Shown: positions 44,613 through 53,999, counted from the first letter of the stretch. The stretch: DNA of 64,000 nucleotides from Cupriavidus sp. YR651 (GCF_900101625.1 NZ_FMYZ01000001.1:62001-126000), one strand, 5' to 3'. Numbers and translations: made by a program. The notes: generated by a model not told the origin, from the sequence alone.

Positions 44613-44683
44613 TGCGGTGTTTGCGGTGTTTGGCGGCATTATTCACCGCATAAAATGCGGTGATTAACTTGTCCTTGCGGTGA
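44613..44683 (+). promoter_or_regulatory. Operator cluster and promoter of the Fic gene
   Basis: A perfect palindrome TCACCGCAT, AAA, ATGCGGTGA lies at 44643-44663. The same half-site TGCGGTG also occurs at 44613, 44622 and 44676, so five half-sites sit within 71 bases. TAAAAT (44651-44656), at the palindrome centre, looks like a -10 box with TTTGGC (44629) 16 bases upstream. The Fic protein has its own C-terminal winged-helix-like region, so autorepression is likely. Confidence 0.6.
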
Positions 44684-44703
44684 ATGCGGGCCATAATCTC
44701 CGC

Positions 44704-45852
44704 ATGAATCGCGGCGAATACACCTATATCTGGCAGGCTCCCGACTGGCCCGTCTGGCGGTACGACCTGAGTGCGTTGGCCTCGCCCATGGCCGAGGTCA
44801 GCCGCGCCCAAGGCATGTTGATGGGCCGGTTGGCAGACCTCGGCGTGGGGCTGCGGGATCAGGCTTGCCTTGCGGCACTGACCGACGACGTCGTCAAGAC
44901 CAGCGAGATCGAGGGCGAGCATCTCAACGTCTATTCGGTTCGCTCGTCTATCGCGCGGAGGCTGGGTGTCGACATTGGCGCACTGGCGCCCGTGGATCGT
45001 CACGTTGAAGGGGTGGTCGAAATGGTGCTCGACGCAACCTCCAACAGCCAGGCGCCAGTCGTGCAGGAGCGCCTGTTCGGCTGGCATGCGGCGCTGTTCC
45101 CCACCGGCTACTCTGGCCTGTCAAGAATCAACGTCGCCCAATGGCGTGACGATTCGGCCGGCCCCATGCAGGTGGTTTCCGGCCCGATCAGCCGGCAACG
45201 CGTCCATTTCGAGGCGCCGCCCGCCGAACGCCTGGCGGCAGAGACCGCGCGATTCATCGAGTGGCTCAACGCTGCGCCCGCCGAGCCGCCCCTGATCCGC
45301 GCCGGGCTTGCACATCTGTGGTTCGTTACGCTTCACCCGTTTGACGACGGCAATGGCCGTATCGCGCGTGCCATCGGCGACCTGATGCTTGCGCGGGCGG
45401 ATGGCAGTTCGCAACGCTTCTACAGCCTGTCAGCACAGATCCAGCGCGAGCGCAGCGCGTACTACGACATCCTCGAACGCACGCAGAAGGATTCGATGGA
45501 CGTCACGCCGTGGTTGTCGTGGTTCTTCGAAACGCTGCACCGCGCGGTAGACCAGGCGCAGGTCACGCTCGACGACGTACTCGCCAAAGCGCGTTTCTGG
45601 CATCACTGGGGAATGCAGGCGCTTAATGCCCGGCAGGCGAAGGTGCTGAACCGGATGCTGGACGGTTTCGAAGGGAAGCTCACGAGCAGCAAGTGGGCGG
45701 CCATCGCCAAGTGCTCCGGTGATACGGCACTGCGGGACATCAACGATCTGGTGGAGCGCGGCGTCCTGCGCAAGGCGGCCGGGGGCGGACGAAGCACCAG
45801 CTATGAGCTGAACGACGTGCTACCCGGCGCGGACGGGGACGCAAGGGGCTGA
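44704..45852 (+). CDS. Fic family protein (DUF4172 type) with internal inhibitory motif
   Basis: The protein has about 382 residues from the ATG at 44704; a GTG 24 bases upstream lies inside the operator region and is less likely. The N-terminal part matches DUF4172 (W-P-x-W-R-Y-D at the start). The inhibitory motif T-S-E-I-E-G has its Glu at 70, which blocks ATP binding in class II Fic proteins. The catalytic loop H-P-F-D-D-G-N-G-R-I-A-R starts at His211 and is intact. The C-terminal ~70 residues look like a winged helix (K-W-A-A-I-A-K-C-S-G-D-T-A-L-R-D-I-N-D-L-V-E-R-G-V-L-R). Fic enzymes transfer AMP to Thr, Ser or Tyr of a target protein. It stands alone, behind its own operator. Confidence 0.93.
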   Translation: MNRGEYTYIWQAPDWPVWRYDLSALASPMAEVSRAQGMLMGRLADLGVGLRDQACLAALTDDVVKTSEIEGEHLNVYSVRSSIARRLGVDIGALAPVDRHVEGVVEMVLDATSNSQAPVVQERLFGWHAALFPTGYSGLSRINVAQWRDDSAGPMQVVSGPISRQRVHFEAPPAERLAAETARFIEWLNAAPAEPPLIRAGLAHLWFVTLHPFDDGNGRIARAIGDLMLARADGSSQRFYSLSAQIQRERSAYYDILERTQKDSMDVTPWLSWFFETLHRAVDQAQVTLDDVLAKARFWHHWGMQALNARQAKVLNRMLDGFEGKLTSSKWAAIAKCSGDTALRDINDLVERGVLRKAAGGGRSTSYELNDVLPGADGDARG

Positions 45853-45875
45853 AATCTGAAGGCGCTGGCGTCTAA

Positions 45876-46079
45876 GAGGTTGTTTAAAAATGAAGCGAAG
45901 CGGTCCTGGCTAGGGCGAAGCAGGGGTTTCGAATCGCGTGCGATCCGCCTGCGGAGCGGCATGCGCCTGCTGGCGCATGCGCGCCCTGCAAGGGCGCGGC
46001 CGCAGACTCTATACAAGTGGTACGGCAAGCGAATGTGGCAATCTCGGCAACGACGCCAGGATCTTTTTTAAACGACCTC
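45876..46079 (+). repeat. Dispersed MITE-like repeat, copy B (expanded form)
   Basis: This 204-bp element shares the ends and much of the body of copies A and C but has about 90 extra bases in the middle. The terminal repeats are GAGGTTGTTTAAAAA and TTTTTAAACGACCTC. Against copies A and C both ends have changed together (CTTCA to TTTAA on the left, TGAAG to TTAAA on the right), so pairing is kept. The extra centre carries GCATGCGCC/GGCGCATGC and GCGCCCT/AGGGCGC hairpins. Its last bases are used as part of the stop codon region of the Rieske gene. Confidence 0.85.
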
Positions 46080-47215
46080 TAAATCTTCTGGATCGGAATG
46101 ACGGTGCGACCGCCGCACTCACGCAGCAGCTCGCGCAGTTCCTTGATGACCGGGAAGACCTCGTGGTTCCAGTCCTCGCCCTGGCTGTCGTGCGCGGCCT
46201 GCTCCATTTCCACGATCTCGCGGTCTTCCTTGAAAATGCGCTCGGTGAACCAGACCAGCAGCGGCCAGGCCATGTCCAGCGCGAACGGCACGCCCGGCCG
46301 GCGGATGGACAGCATGCCGAACGTGCGATTGGTGCGCTGCGCCGCGTCCAGCGGCACGTAGGCAATCCACAGGTCCATGACCAGCGTGCCACTGCCCGAG
46401 CGGATCTGCAGCGTCTGGTAGGGATACCCCGTCCGCACGGTCATCACGTCCTTGTTGTTCTGGCCGCCGTCCTTGCTGAACACCAGCGCCTCGCCCATCG
46501 GCTGCTTGCCGCCTTCGCGCGTGAAGGTGTAGTCGACCTCGACAAAGCCCTCGCCGCGCCGGCGACCGAGCGACCGCGCGCGCATCATGCCCATCTGGCG
46601 GCGATGCAGGAACTGATGGTTCATGTCCATCAGGTTCTCGTGCATGAACGAGTAATGGCACTTCACCTCGCGGCCGAAGCGGCGGGTCTTGTAGTGCTTG
46701 TCGGTGACGGAGGCAAACGCCGGCAGCGGCTTCTCCTCCGCCAGCGCGGGATTACCAGTGAACACGAAGATCAGGCCGGCGGTCTCGCGGCACGGATAGG
46801 CGCGTACGCCATTGGGCAGGCGCTCCTTGCCCAGGTAGGGCACATCGATGCAGCGGCCGGAGCAATCGTAGGTCCAGCCGTGATAGCAGCAGCGAATCGA
46901 CTCGCCCTCCACCACGCCGGCATGCAGCGGCACCTGACGGTGCGCGCAACGGTCTTCCAGCGCGAAGACCGAGCCCGATTCGGTGCGGACGAGGACGATC
47001 GGGTCCCCGGCAAAGGTCACGCCGTGCGCCTTGCCGCGCTTGACTTCGCGCGACCAGGCCAGCGGGTACCAGTGATCGGGATGGATGGGGACGCGACGCA
47101 GGTCGCGAACGGACGCATCGCCCCGGGAAACGGCGGGCGTGACGGGGGGCTCGGCGGCGGGCGTGACAGCGGGTGGATCGATGGTAGTGCGGTCAAGCGC
47201 AGACTCTGCATACAT
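46079..47215 (-). CDS. Rieske oxygenase, alpha subunit type (vanillate demethylase-like)
   Basis: The protein has about 378 residues from the ATG complementary to 47213-47215, supported by AAGGAG eight bases upstream; an in-frame ATG 12 codons earlier lacks this. The Rieske [2Fe-2S] ligands are C90, H92, C109 and H112 (R-C-A-H-R ... C-C-Y-H-G-W). The C-terminal mononuclear iron domain includes N-L-M-D-M-N-H-Q-F-L-H, the usual D/N-x2-H-x4-H arrangement. Enzymes of this type hydroxylate or demethylate aromatic or sterol-like substrates, with electrons from a separate reductase. No reductase gene is adjacent. The N-terminal ~35 residues are an extra low-complexity Pro/Ala stretch. The stop codon abuts repeat copy B. 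Confidence 0.92.
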   Translation of the reverse strand: MYAESALDRTTIDPPAVTPAAEPPVTPAVSRGDASVRDLRRVPIHPDHWYPLAWSREVKRGKAHGVTFAGDPIVLVRTESGSVFALEDRCAHRQVPLHAGVVEGESIRCCYHGWTYDCSGRCIDVPYLGKERLPNGVRAYPCRETAGLIFVFTGNPALAEEKPLPAFASVTDKHYKTRRFGREVKCHYSFMHENLMDMNHQFLHRRQMGMMRARSLGRRRGEGFVEVDYTFTREGGKQPMGEALVFSKDGGQNNKDVMTVRTGYPYQTLQIRSGSGTLVMDLWIAYVPLDAAQRTNRTFGMLSIRRPGVPFALDMAWPLLVWFTERIFKEDREIVEMEQAAHDSQGEDWNHEVFPVIKELRELLRECGGRTVIPIQKI

Positions 47216-47457
47216 GCGGGGCGTCTCCTTGCGTCCTGGGACTCGGGTCATCGGCGCCAGTCAGGCATCGAATCCGGCGAGTCTACCCGATCACAGCGTC
47301 CCGGTCTGTCCGCGTTTCTCCGACCGGGGCCGCCACACTTCCAGCATAGGCCGACGACGGACCCGATGCCGGAATCTCGGGATACCTCGATGCCCGGCAC
47401 CACCGCACGCGCATTGTCTGCCTGACCAGTCAGGCACTGTGACGCCCAGCGGCAAGG

Positions 47458-48279
47458 TCAGCGCACCGGCATTAGCTGGCGCAGGTCGTCCATCGAAACG
47501 GCGCCGGTCGATCGCGTGGCGGCGGCCATCGGCGCTGGCGCCACCGGCCGGGCGGCGACAGGAGCAACAGGAGCGACAGGGGCAACAGCGGCGGGCACGG
47601 CCGGCGCTGCCTGCGACCGCACCGATGCAGGCTGCACGGCTGGCGCCATCGTCATCGCCGGCGCAGGCGTGCTGGCGGCGGGCGCGGCGCCTGGGCGGAG
47701 TTCCGGTGCGCTGGCCAGCGCGGCCTGCAACTTCTTGAGCATGTTCTCGCTGGCGCGCTGGGCGGACAGCGCGAAGTTGTGGCGGAACTCGGCGAATTCG
47801 GCGTTGCCCTCGCCCGTCACGGTCTTCTTGAGCACGACCGTGCCGTTCAAGTCGGTCACGGTGCAGGTCAGGTTGACCGTGAACTGCGTGGGCGGCCAGG
47901 TGAAGCTGCTCGTCGACGACGAATCGGTCGTGATCTCCGGCGTGATGATGTAGCCGACCTGCCCCTTCTGGATCGCGGCGGTGTCGTTGGCCGTGCGCAG
48001 CTTGGTGGCATTGGCGAACACGCTCGAGAGCGTGGTGTAGAGCGGCAGCTCCAGGTCGCGGTACGGCAGGTAACTGACCTTGTCGCCGCCGCCGCCCGGC
48101 GTGACGACTTCCCTCGTCAGCAGCGCGTCCGGTATGACAAAGCCGACGTTCTTGTCGATCTTCTGGGCCGGTGGCGTGGCGGGCGCCGATTTCTCGGTAG
48201 CGATGAGAATCGGGTGGGCGCAACCGGCCAGCACCGCAGTGCCGATCAGGACGGCGGCGAGTTTGATCCATGCTCGCAT
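47458..48279 (-). CDS. Lipoprotein with Ala/Pro-rich C-terminal tail, unknown function
   Basis: The protein has 273 residues. The signal ends V-L-A-G-C (Cys20), so it is a lipoprotein. Residues ~40-175 form a folded part with beta strands (V-G-Y-I-I-T-P-E-I-T-T-D, F-T-V-N-L-T-C-T-V-T-D-L-N-G) and a helix at F-R-H-N-F-A-L-S-A-Q. The last ~90 residues are nearly all Ala, Pro and Val (A-P-V-A-P-V-A-P-V repeats), which looks like a periplasm-spanning or wall-contacting linker, then end M-D-D-L-R-Q-L-M-P-V-R. The gene follows another lipoprotein gene on the same strand by 22 bases, so they form an operon. No family is recognised. Confidence 0.82.
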   Translation of the reverse strand: MRAWIKLAAVLIGTAVLAGCAHPILIATEKSAPATPPAQKIDKNVGFVIPDALLTREVVTPGGGGDKVSYLPYRDLELPLYTTLSSVFANATKLRTANDTAAIQKGQVGYIITPEITTDSSSTSSFTWPPTQFTVNLTCTVTDLNGTVVLKKTVTGEGNAEFAEFRHNFALSAQRASENMLKKLQAALASAPELRPGAAPAASTPAPAMTMAPAVQPASVRSQAAPAVPAAVAPVAPVAPVAARPVAPAPMAAATRSTGAVSMDDLRQLMPVR

Positions 48280-48301
48280 GGTGGTGTCTCCAGGTCTGGG
48301 G

Positions 48302-48871
48302 TTATTTCAGGGCGTCTAGGAAAGCGGCATCGGCGTACAGCAAGGCCAGCAGCGCCTGCACGGTGTAGCCATACTCGGTGGCGGCCTTCGGAATGGCGAC
48401 GGCGCCGGCGAACGACGATTCCCATTCGCGGTGGACCGACTTCACCTGGTCGTAGCGCACGGTACCGGCTTTGCGGACGACGAATCGCGCCGAAATATCG
48501 CCGGTGCCCGTGCCGATGGCCGCATCCAGTTCATTGCGCAACAGGGTGCCGGAAACCTCCACGTCCGAGGTCGGCGACAGCCTGCCCGCCATCGCCAGTT
48601 CGCGGGTGACGGCCTCGGAGAGGTAGGCGGAGAAGGTGCCACCCGTGCCGCCATACGGCGAGCGCAGCGTGTTGGCGCGCAGCTGGATCGGGTTCGGCGT
48701 GGCGGGGCCCGGCGTGGTGGTAAACGTCCCGACCCGGGCCGGCCCGGGGCCGCTGGTGCGCAGCGTCTGGATGTTGTCGACGGAAGGGGAATAAGCCGGC
48801 GCAACCATGCTGCAGCCGGACACGGCGAAGCCCAGCGCGGCCAGCGCCAGGGAAGTGACGATGCGACCCAC
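48302..48871 (-). CDS. Lipoprotein of unknown function, partner of the next gene
   Basis: The protein has 189 residues. The lipoprotein signal is L-A-A-L-G-F-A-V-S-G-C-S (Cys20). The mature domain has N-P-I-Q-L-R-A-N-T-L-R-S-P-Y-G-G, Y-L-S-E-A-V-T-R-E-L and V-E-V-S-G-T-L-L-R-N-E-L-D, the pattern of small lipoproteins in which a helix is followed by antiparallel strands (YajG-like style). It is the first gene of a two-gene lipoprotein operon. The two probably form a complex in the outer membrane; their job cannot be read from the sequence. Confidence 0.82.
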   Translation of the reverse strand: MGRIVTSLALAALGFAVSGCSMVAPAYSPSVDNIQTLRTSGPGPARVGTFTTTPGPATPNPIQLRANTLRSPYGGTGGTFSAYLSEAVTRELAMAGRLSPTSDVEVSGTLLRNELDAAIGTGTGDISARFVVRKAGTVRYDQVKSVHREWESSFAGAVAIPKAATEYGYTVQALLALLYADAAFLDALK

Positions 48872-49193
48872 GAAAGTACCCTCGTTATTGTTTTGTTGTC
48901 TTGTTGTTTTGATGGCCTGCCGGCGGCATCGATGCGTCCTGCCTGGCGGCCGTGCCAGGGGGCAGCCACCCCGCCGGCGATCGCTGATTTTGCATCAGCC
49001 GGCGCCATCCGGCGCACCCACATGAGCCCTGCCCCCGCGTCTGTTGCGGCATGCGGACACCCGCCTTCGGTAGGGTGTCCGCCGCATGGCATCGACCCGA
49101 TCCACGCGGGGATTGCGCCACATCCGGGCGGGCCCCGGCACCCTGGCGCGGCAACACAGGTATGCTTGGCACAAACACGTGCTGTCACCCTCC
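48872..49193. other. Non-coding gap between divergent lipoprotein and histidine kinase genes
   Basis: No gene is convincing in these 322 bases. The part near 48885-48925 is unusually rich in T and G on the plus strand (TTGTTTTGTTGTCTTGTTG), unlike the GC-rich surroundings, and is a candidate promoter for the minus-strand lipoprotein operon. The kinase frame is open to the left of 49194, but that part has no domain signal. Confidence 0.5.
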
Positions 49194-51119
49194 ATGCCCC
49201 GCTCCGCCCCTCCGCCAGACGCCCCACGTCCGGCCGCCGCTGCCGGACAGACCTTGTCCGAAGTGGAGCGCTATCGCACGCTGGTCGAATCCATCTCCGA
49301 CTACGCGATCTTCACGCTGGACCCGCAAGGCCACGTGACCAGCTGGAACACCGGCGCGGCGCGCATCAAGGGCTACGCACGAGAGGAAATACTGGGCGAG
49401 CATTTTTCCCGGTTCTATACGGACGAGGCCCGCGCGCGCAACTGGCCCGCCATCGAACTGGAGACGGCCGCGCGGCTGGGCCGGATCGAGGACGAGGGCT
49501 GGCGCGTACGCAAGGATGGCACGCTGTTCTGGGCCAACGTCACGATCACCGCCCTCCACGGCCCGGACGGATCGCTGATCGGCTTCGGCAAGGTCACGCG
49601 GGACATGACCCAGCAGCGCCGCACGGCCGAGGCGCTTCGCCAGAGCGAGGAAACCTTCCGGCTGCTGGTCGAGAGCGTCAAGGACTACGCCATCTTCATG
49701 CTCGACCCGACCGGCCACGTGGTCAGCTGGAACGCCGGGGCGTCCTACATCAAGGGTTATCGCCGCGACGAAATCATCGGCCGGCACTTCTCCGTGTTCT
49801 ACCCGCCGAATGACATTGCCAGCGACAAGCCCGGCCGTGAACTGGCGACGGCCCGCCAACAGGGCCGGCTGGAAGACGAAGGCTGGCGCGTGCGCAAGGA
49901 TGGCTCGCTGTTCTGGGCCAACGTCACGATCACCGCCGTCTATGACGCGGCGCACCAGTTGCACGGCTTTGCCAAGGTCACACGCGACATGACCGAACGC
50001 AAGCGGCGCGAAGAGCTGGAACAGACGGAACGACGCATGAACGAGTTCCTCGCCACGCTATCGCACGAACTGCGCAACCCGCTCGCGCCGATACGCAACG
50101 CGCTGGCCGTGATGCAGCTGCGGCCCGACGATGCCGCGTCGACGGCCAAGAGCGTGAGCCTGATCGCCCGGCAGATGGCGCACCTCACGCGCCTGGTGGA
50201 CGATCTGCTCGATATCGGGCGCATCGCGTCAGGCAAGATCGATCTGCGGCCCGAGCTGACCGATGCCAGCGAGATCATCGCGCTCGGCATCGAAGCCGCG
50301 GAACCCGCGCTGGCGGCCAAGGCGCAGACGGTCAACGTGACCACCGAAATGCCCCCCATGCCGCTGATGGCCGACAAGACCCGGATGAGCCAGGTCATGC
50401 AAAACCTGCTGCTGAACGCGTCGAAGTTCTCCCCGCCGGCTGCGTCGATCGATATCGCCACCTCGGTCGTGCAGCGGACGCTGTCGATCCAGGTCGTCGA
50501 CCACGGCCGTGGCATCTCGCGCGACGCGCTCGACAACATCTTCAATTTGTTCGTGCAGGAGGACCGGCCGGGCAGCAGTGTGCAGGGCGGCCTGGGCATC
50601 GGGCTCTCGCTGTGCCGGTCGCTGGTGGAATTGCACGGCGGGTCCGTGACAGCGATCAGCGAGGGCCACGGGATGGGCGCGACGTTCACGGTCCGGCTTC
50701 CGTTGGCGGCGATGCCCGACACCGACACCGGAGACGCGTCCTCCAACGCCAGACCGGCGGTGCGCCGGCGCATCCTGCTGGTCGACGACAATCGCGACGC
50801 GGCGGACAGCATGGCCATCCTGCTGGAAATGTCCGGGCACGAGGTCACGATCGCCTACGACGGCATGGAAGCCATCCATGCCGCGGCGCGCATGCGACCG
50901 GATGTCGCGTTGATCGACCTCGCCATGCCCGGCATGGACGGATTCTCGGTCATCCGCACGCTGCGCGGCATGCCCGCGCTGGCCGCCACGCGCTACGTGG
51001 CCCTGACCGGCTTCGGTCAGCCGTCAGACCGCGCCGAGACGCACGAAGCGGGATTCCATGACCACCTGGTCAAGCCGGTGGAGCTGGCAACGCTGCTGAA
51101 GGTGATCGCCGACGCGTGA
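49194..51119 (+). CDS. Hybrid sensor histidine kinase (PAS-PAS-HisKA-HATPase-REC)
   Basis: The protein has 641 residues from the ATG at 49194. Two very similar PAS domains come first (residues ~20-140 and ~150-265), each with S-x-x-D-Y-A-I-F-x-L-D-P-x-G-H-V-x-S-W-N-x-G-A. The dimerisation domain has T-L-S-H-E-L-R-N-P-L with His291, followed by an ATPase domain (N-L-L-L-N-A-S-K-F-S, D-H-G-R-G-I-S, G-G-L-G-I-G-L-S-L). A receiver domain closes the protein, with Asp575 in L-I-D-L-A-M-P-G-M-D-G. No transmembrane helix is visible, so it is a cytoplasmic sensor, perhaps of redox or light via PAS cofactors. No cognate regulator gene is adjacent. The duplicated PAS domains suggest internal duplication. 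Confidence 0.93.
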   Translation: MPRSAPPPDAPRPAAAAGQTLSEVERYRTLVESISDYAIFTLDPQGHVTSWNTGAARIKGYAREEILGEHFSRFYTDEARARNWPAIELETAARLGRIEDEGWRVRKDGTLFWANVTITALHGPDGSLIGFGKVTRDMTQQRRTAEALRQSEETFRLLVESVKDYAIFMLDPTGHVVSWNAGASYIKGYRRDEIIGRHFSVFYPPNDIASDKPGRELATARQQGRLEDEGWRVRKDGSLFWANVTITAVYDAAHQLHGFAKVTRDMTERKRREELEQTERRMNEFLATLSHELRNPLAPIRNALAVMQLRPDDAASTAKSVSLIARQMAHLTRLVDDLLDIGRIASGKIDLRPELTDASEIIALGIEAAEPALAAKAQTVNVTTEMPPMPLMADKTRMSQVMQNLLLNASKFSPPAASIDIATSVVQRTLSIQVVDHGRGISRDALDNIFNLFVQEDRPGSSVQGGLGIGLSLCRSLVELHGGSVTAISEGHGMGATFTVRLPLAAMPDTDTGDASSNARPAVRRRILLVDDNRDAADSMAILLEMSGHEVTIAYDGMEAIHAAARMRPDVALIDLAMPGMDGFSVIRTLRGMPALAATRYVALTGFGQPSDRAETHEAGFHDHLVKPVELATLLKVIADA

Positions 51120-51544
51120 GCGCGCGCCCGGGGACGGACGCCGCCGATCCGGCCGGCGCCTGCACGTGCCGGTGAGATTCGACCTTCGAGGTGTCGATCC
51201 CGCTGCCGGACCCCGCCACACCGGAATCCGGCTTTCCGCGACGCCGCGCGATCCGCCACGGCCTGAAGTGCCGCTTGGGCCGCTTCGATTCGGGGAAATC
51301 CCGGCCTCCCGTCCGCCATCGCCTGCCTGATGTTGCCCGCATATCCGTCGACGGACATCACACCAAATTGTGTGAAATGGCGTCATAAAGCGCGGCGAAG
51401 CCGCCCGCAATCGCAAAAACGCCACAATTTCTCGGGGTTTTCCTTGACGGCTCCAAGGCTGGGTGGGCATTATTCGGCTTCTTGAACGTTAACGCGAATT
51501 ATTCGCATTAACGTTAACATTTTCATCCTCGAGCCAACAAGAAA
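51120..51544. other. Non-coding region upstream of the TonB-dependent receptor
   Basis: This 425-base gap holds no supported gene. It contains GC-rich dyads near 51150 (CCGGCCGGCG) that may end the kinase transcript. The functional signal is the Fur-like palindrome at 51485-51515, listed separately. Confidence 0.5.
51485..51515. promoter_or_regulatory. Fur-like palindrome upstream of the TonB-dependent receptor
   Basis: The 13-bp core GCGAATTATTCGC (51494-51506) is a perfect palindrome centred on T51500. It is flanked by AACGTTAA (51485-51492) and TTAACGTT (51508-51515), so the arms match at 14 of 15 positions. The AT-rich core in front of an iron-type receptor fits a Fur box, and the flanks are unusually symmetrical. 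It ends 29 bases before the ATG, so it would overlap the promoter or start of transcription. Confidence 0.6.
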
Positions 51545-53728
51545 ATGACTTCCAGCTTGTCCACCGCTGCGCGCCGGCAACACGCGCCCTCGCGTATCCG
51601 CCCTCTTGCCGCCCTTGCCCGCATGGCCGTCCTGACCGGCTTCCCGCTGTGCGGCGCGGCCTTCGCGCAGACGGCGACCGCACCCGCGACGCCCACCGAG
51701 CAGGCCCTGCCGGCGGTCACCGTCAGTGCCGCCGTCACGCCGGACGATCAGGGACAGCAGCTGGAAAAACGCGTCAGCAGTGGCGCGCTGGGATCGCGCT
51801 CGCAGCTGGACACGCCGTTCTCGACGACGATCGTCAGCGGCGAGCAGCTTGCCGACCGCGCCGTCACCAAGCTTGGCGACGTGTTCGCGCTGGATGCATC
51901 GGTATCGGACAACAGCAATGCCAACAACAGCTGGTCGGCCTACCTGACCGTGCGCGGCATGCAGCTGGACTGGCAAAACGCCTTCCGGGTCAATGGCATG
52001 CCGTATGTCGGCTATGGCATCACCCTGCCCTACGAGCAGCTGGAGCAAGTGGAACTGCTCAAAGGTTCCACGGCGTTCATGTATGGCTTTGCCACGCCCG
52101 GCGGCGCCATCAACTACGTGACCAAGAAGCCGACCGAGCAGTTCACGGCCAGCCTGGAACTGGGTTATCGCAGCGCCCACGTGTGGAGCGAGCACATCGA
52201 TATCGGCGGCCGTGCCGGTCCGGACAAGATGTTCGGCTATCGCCTGAACGTGACGCATGAAGAAGGCAAGCCGTCCAACGCGGTGGGCATGAACCGCGAT
52301 TCGGTATCGCTGAGCCTGGATGCCCGCATCACGCGGGACCTGACCTGGACCTTCGACGGCCTCTATACGGATCGCCGCAACTACGGGCAGACGCCGACGT
52401 TCGCCACCTATTCGCTGCCCGCCGGCCAGCAGTTGCCCGGCGTGGTCAGCGGCCGCGGCGGGCTGTATGCCGGTCCGGACCAGCACATGTTCAACAATCT
52501 GCAGCTGTACAGCACGGGCCTGCGCTACAACCTCAACCCGGACTGGACCGTCAGCACCAACTACAGCTTCAGCAAGGTGTCCCGTAGCCGGAACGAGACG
52601 TCGCTGGTCCTGACCGACAGCCTCGGCAACTACGACGACTTCCGCTACGACGGCACCCAGGCGCACCAGTTCAGCCAGTGGACGACGATGGTCGAGGGCA
52701 AATTCCGCACCGGTCCGTTTTCGCACCAGCTGGTCGGTGGCGTGAGCTGGCAGCAACAGATCGACCGCTACAGCATCGGCACGGACAAGTACTTCCAGCT
52801 GGGCACCGGCAACCTGGCGCTGCCGTACACGGGCGTCTACTACTCGCAGGGCGGCATGAGCGAATACCGTGCGAGCGACATCTCGCAGAAGGCGGTATTC
52901 CTGTCCGATACCGTGCAGCTCACCGAGAAGTGGTCGGTGCTGGGCGGCCTGCGCTACACCAACTTCGAGCAGAACAACTACGACCGCAGCGGCACCACGA
53001 CCAGCACATACAGCAAGAACGGCGTGCTGTCGCCGACCATCGCGGTCATGTTCAAGCCGATGCCGTCCACCACGCTCTACGCGAGCTACGTGGAATCGCT
53101 GGAACCTGGCCAGCAGGTCACCAATCCGGCCTACTCCAACTTTGGCCAGCAACTGAACCCGATCCGCAGCAAGCAGTATGAGATCGGCGCCAAGACCGAC
53201 CAGGGCAAGTGGACCGGCACGGCCGCGCTGTTCCGCGTGGAGCGCGGTGCGCAGTACGCGTCCAACGGCTTCTTTGCGCAGGACGGCCTGGAGATCTACC
53301 AGGGTATCGAACTGGACAGCTACGCACGCCTGGGTCAGTTCGACCTGACCGGCAGTGCCATGTACCTCGACAGCTGGTATGCGCGCGGCGCCGCCAACAA
53401 CGGCAACCGCGTGGCCGGCGCGCCGAACTTCGTGCTGGCGGGTAGCCTGGGCTACCGCGTCCCGTTCGTGCCGGGCCTGCGCGTGGGCGTCGATGGCAAG
53501 TACACCAGCACCACCAAGCTGCGTCCGGCCGGCGACGTGACGCTGGGCGGCTACACGGTCTTCAATCTGGGTGCCACCTACAACACCCGTGTGGGCGGCA
53601 AGGACCTGACGCTGCGTGCCGCGTTGACCAACCTGACCAACAAGCGGTACTGGGGCTTCCAGTACGCCGACTACGTGCAGCCGGCCGATCCGCGCGCAAT
53701 CAGCCTCAGCGCAAAGATCTCGTACTGA
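51545..53728 (+). CDS. TonB-dependent siderophore receptor
   Basis: The protein has 727 residues. A long signal peptide ends near A-F-A-Q (residue ~41). The plug domain (about 60-190) has [19 protein letters not shown], a V-R-G motif in T-V-R-G-M-Q-L and the conserved [24 protein letters not shown]. The 22-strand barrel ends with [10 protein letters not shown] and a terminal aromatic Tyr, as needed for outer-membrane insertion. No N-terminal signalling (STN) extension is present. It imports a ferric siderophore with energy from TonB. It is preceded by a Fur-like palindrome and followed by a strong terminator. The siderophore is not identified. Confidence 0.95.
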   Translation: MTSSLSTAARRQHAPSRIRPLAALARMAVLTGFPLCGAAFAQTATAPATPTEQALPAVTVSAAVTPDDQGQQLEKRVSSGALGSRSQLDTPFSTTIVSGEQLADRAVTKLGDVFALDASVSDNSNANNSWSAYLTVRGMQLDWQNAFRVNGMPYVGYGITLPYEQLEQVELLKGSTAFMYGFATPGGAINYVTKKPTEQFTASLELGYRSAHVWSEHIDIGGRAGPDKMFGYRLNVTHEEGKPSNAVGMNRDSVSLSLDARITRDLTWTFDGLYTDRRNYGQTPTFATYSLPAGQQLPGVVSGRGGLYAGPDQHMFNNLQLYSTGLRYNLNPDWTVSTNYSFSKVSRSRNETSLVLTDSLGNYDDFRYDGTQAHQFSQWTTMVEGKFRTGPFSHQLVGGVSWQQQIDRYSIGTDKYFQLGTGNLALPYTGVYYSQGGMSEYRASDISQKAVFLSDTVQLTEKWSVLGGLRYTNFEQNNYDRSGTTTSTYSKNGVLSPTIAVMFKPMPSTTLYASYVESLEPGQQVTNPAYSNFGQQLNPIRSKQYEIGAKTDQGKWTGTAALFRVERGAQYASNGFFAQDGLEIYQGIELDSYARLGQFDLTGSAMYLDSWYARGAANNGNRVAGAPNFVLAGSLGYRVPFVPGLRVGVDGKYTSTTKLRPAGDVTLGGYTVFNLGATYNTRVGGKDLTLRAALTNLTNKRYWGFQYADYVQPADPRAISLSAKISY

Positions 53729-53744
53729 TCTGACGCACTACGAG

Positions 53745-53770
53745 ACGCCCCGCCCGCCCGGCGGGGCGTT
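53745..53770 (+). terminator. Terminator of the TonB-dependent receptor gene
   Basis: ACGCCCCGCC (53745-53754) pairs perfectly with GGCGGGGCGT (53760-53769) over a 5-base loop, followed by TTCTGCTTT. It is 17 bases after the stop codon. Confidence 0.85.
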
Positions 53771-53778
53771 CTGCTTTA

Positions 53779-53890
53779 GAGGTTGCTTCAAAAAGATCCT
53801 GGCGTCGTTGCGCGGCCTTGCCGTACCACTTGTACTGTCTGCGGCCGCACGCCTAGCCAGGACCGCTTCGCTTCATTTTGAAACAACCTC
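53779..53890 (-). repeat. Dispersed MITE-like repeat, copy C
   Basis: This 112-bp element is nearly the exact reverse complement of copy A (19192-19303). Its ends are GAGGTTGCTTCAAAA and TTTTGAAACAACCTC, and it contains GATCCTGGC and GCCAGGACC near the ends. It sits between the receptor terminator and purT. Open frames that start inside it are by-products, not genes. Confidence 0.9.
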
Positions 53891-53999
53891 TTGGGCTGGG
53901 GGACCCCCACACCTCCATCGCCCATCGTCTTTCCGCTGCCCATCCGCCGCGTATACAATCCCGGTCTTTATCCGTCCTTATTTCCCGAGCCGCCCCGCC

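Noticed and set aside
53808..53999. N-terminal extension of purT (open frame from 53808) and the matching minus-strand frame at 19038-19274
   Set aside because: Both run through copies of the dispersed repeat and give the same nonsense peptide; purT proteins start at the ATG at 54000.
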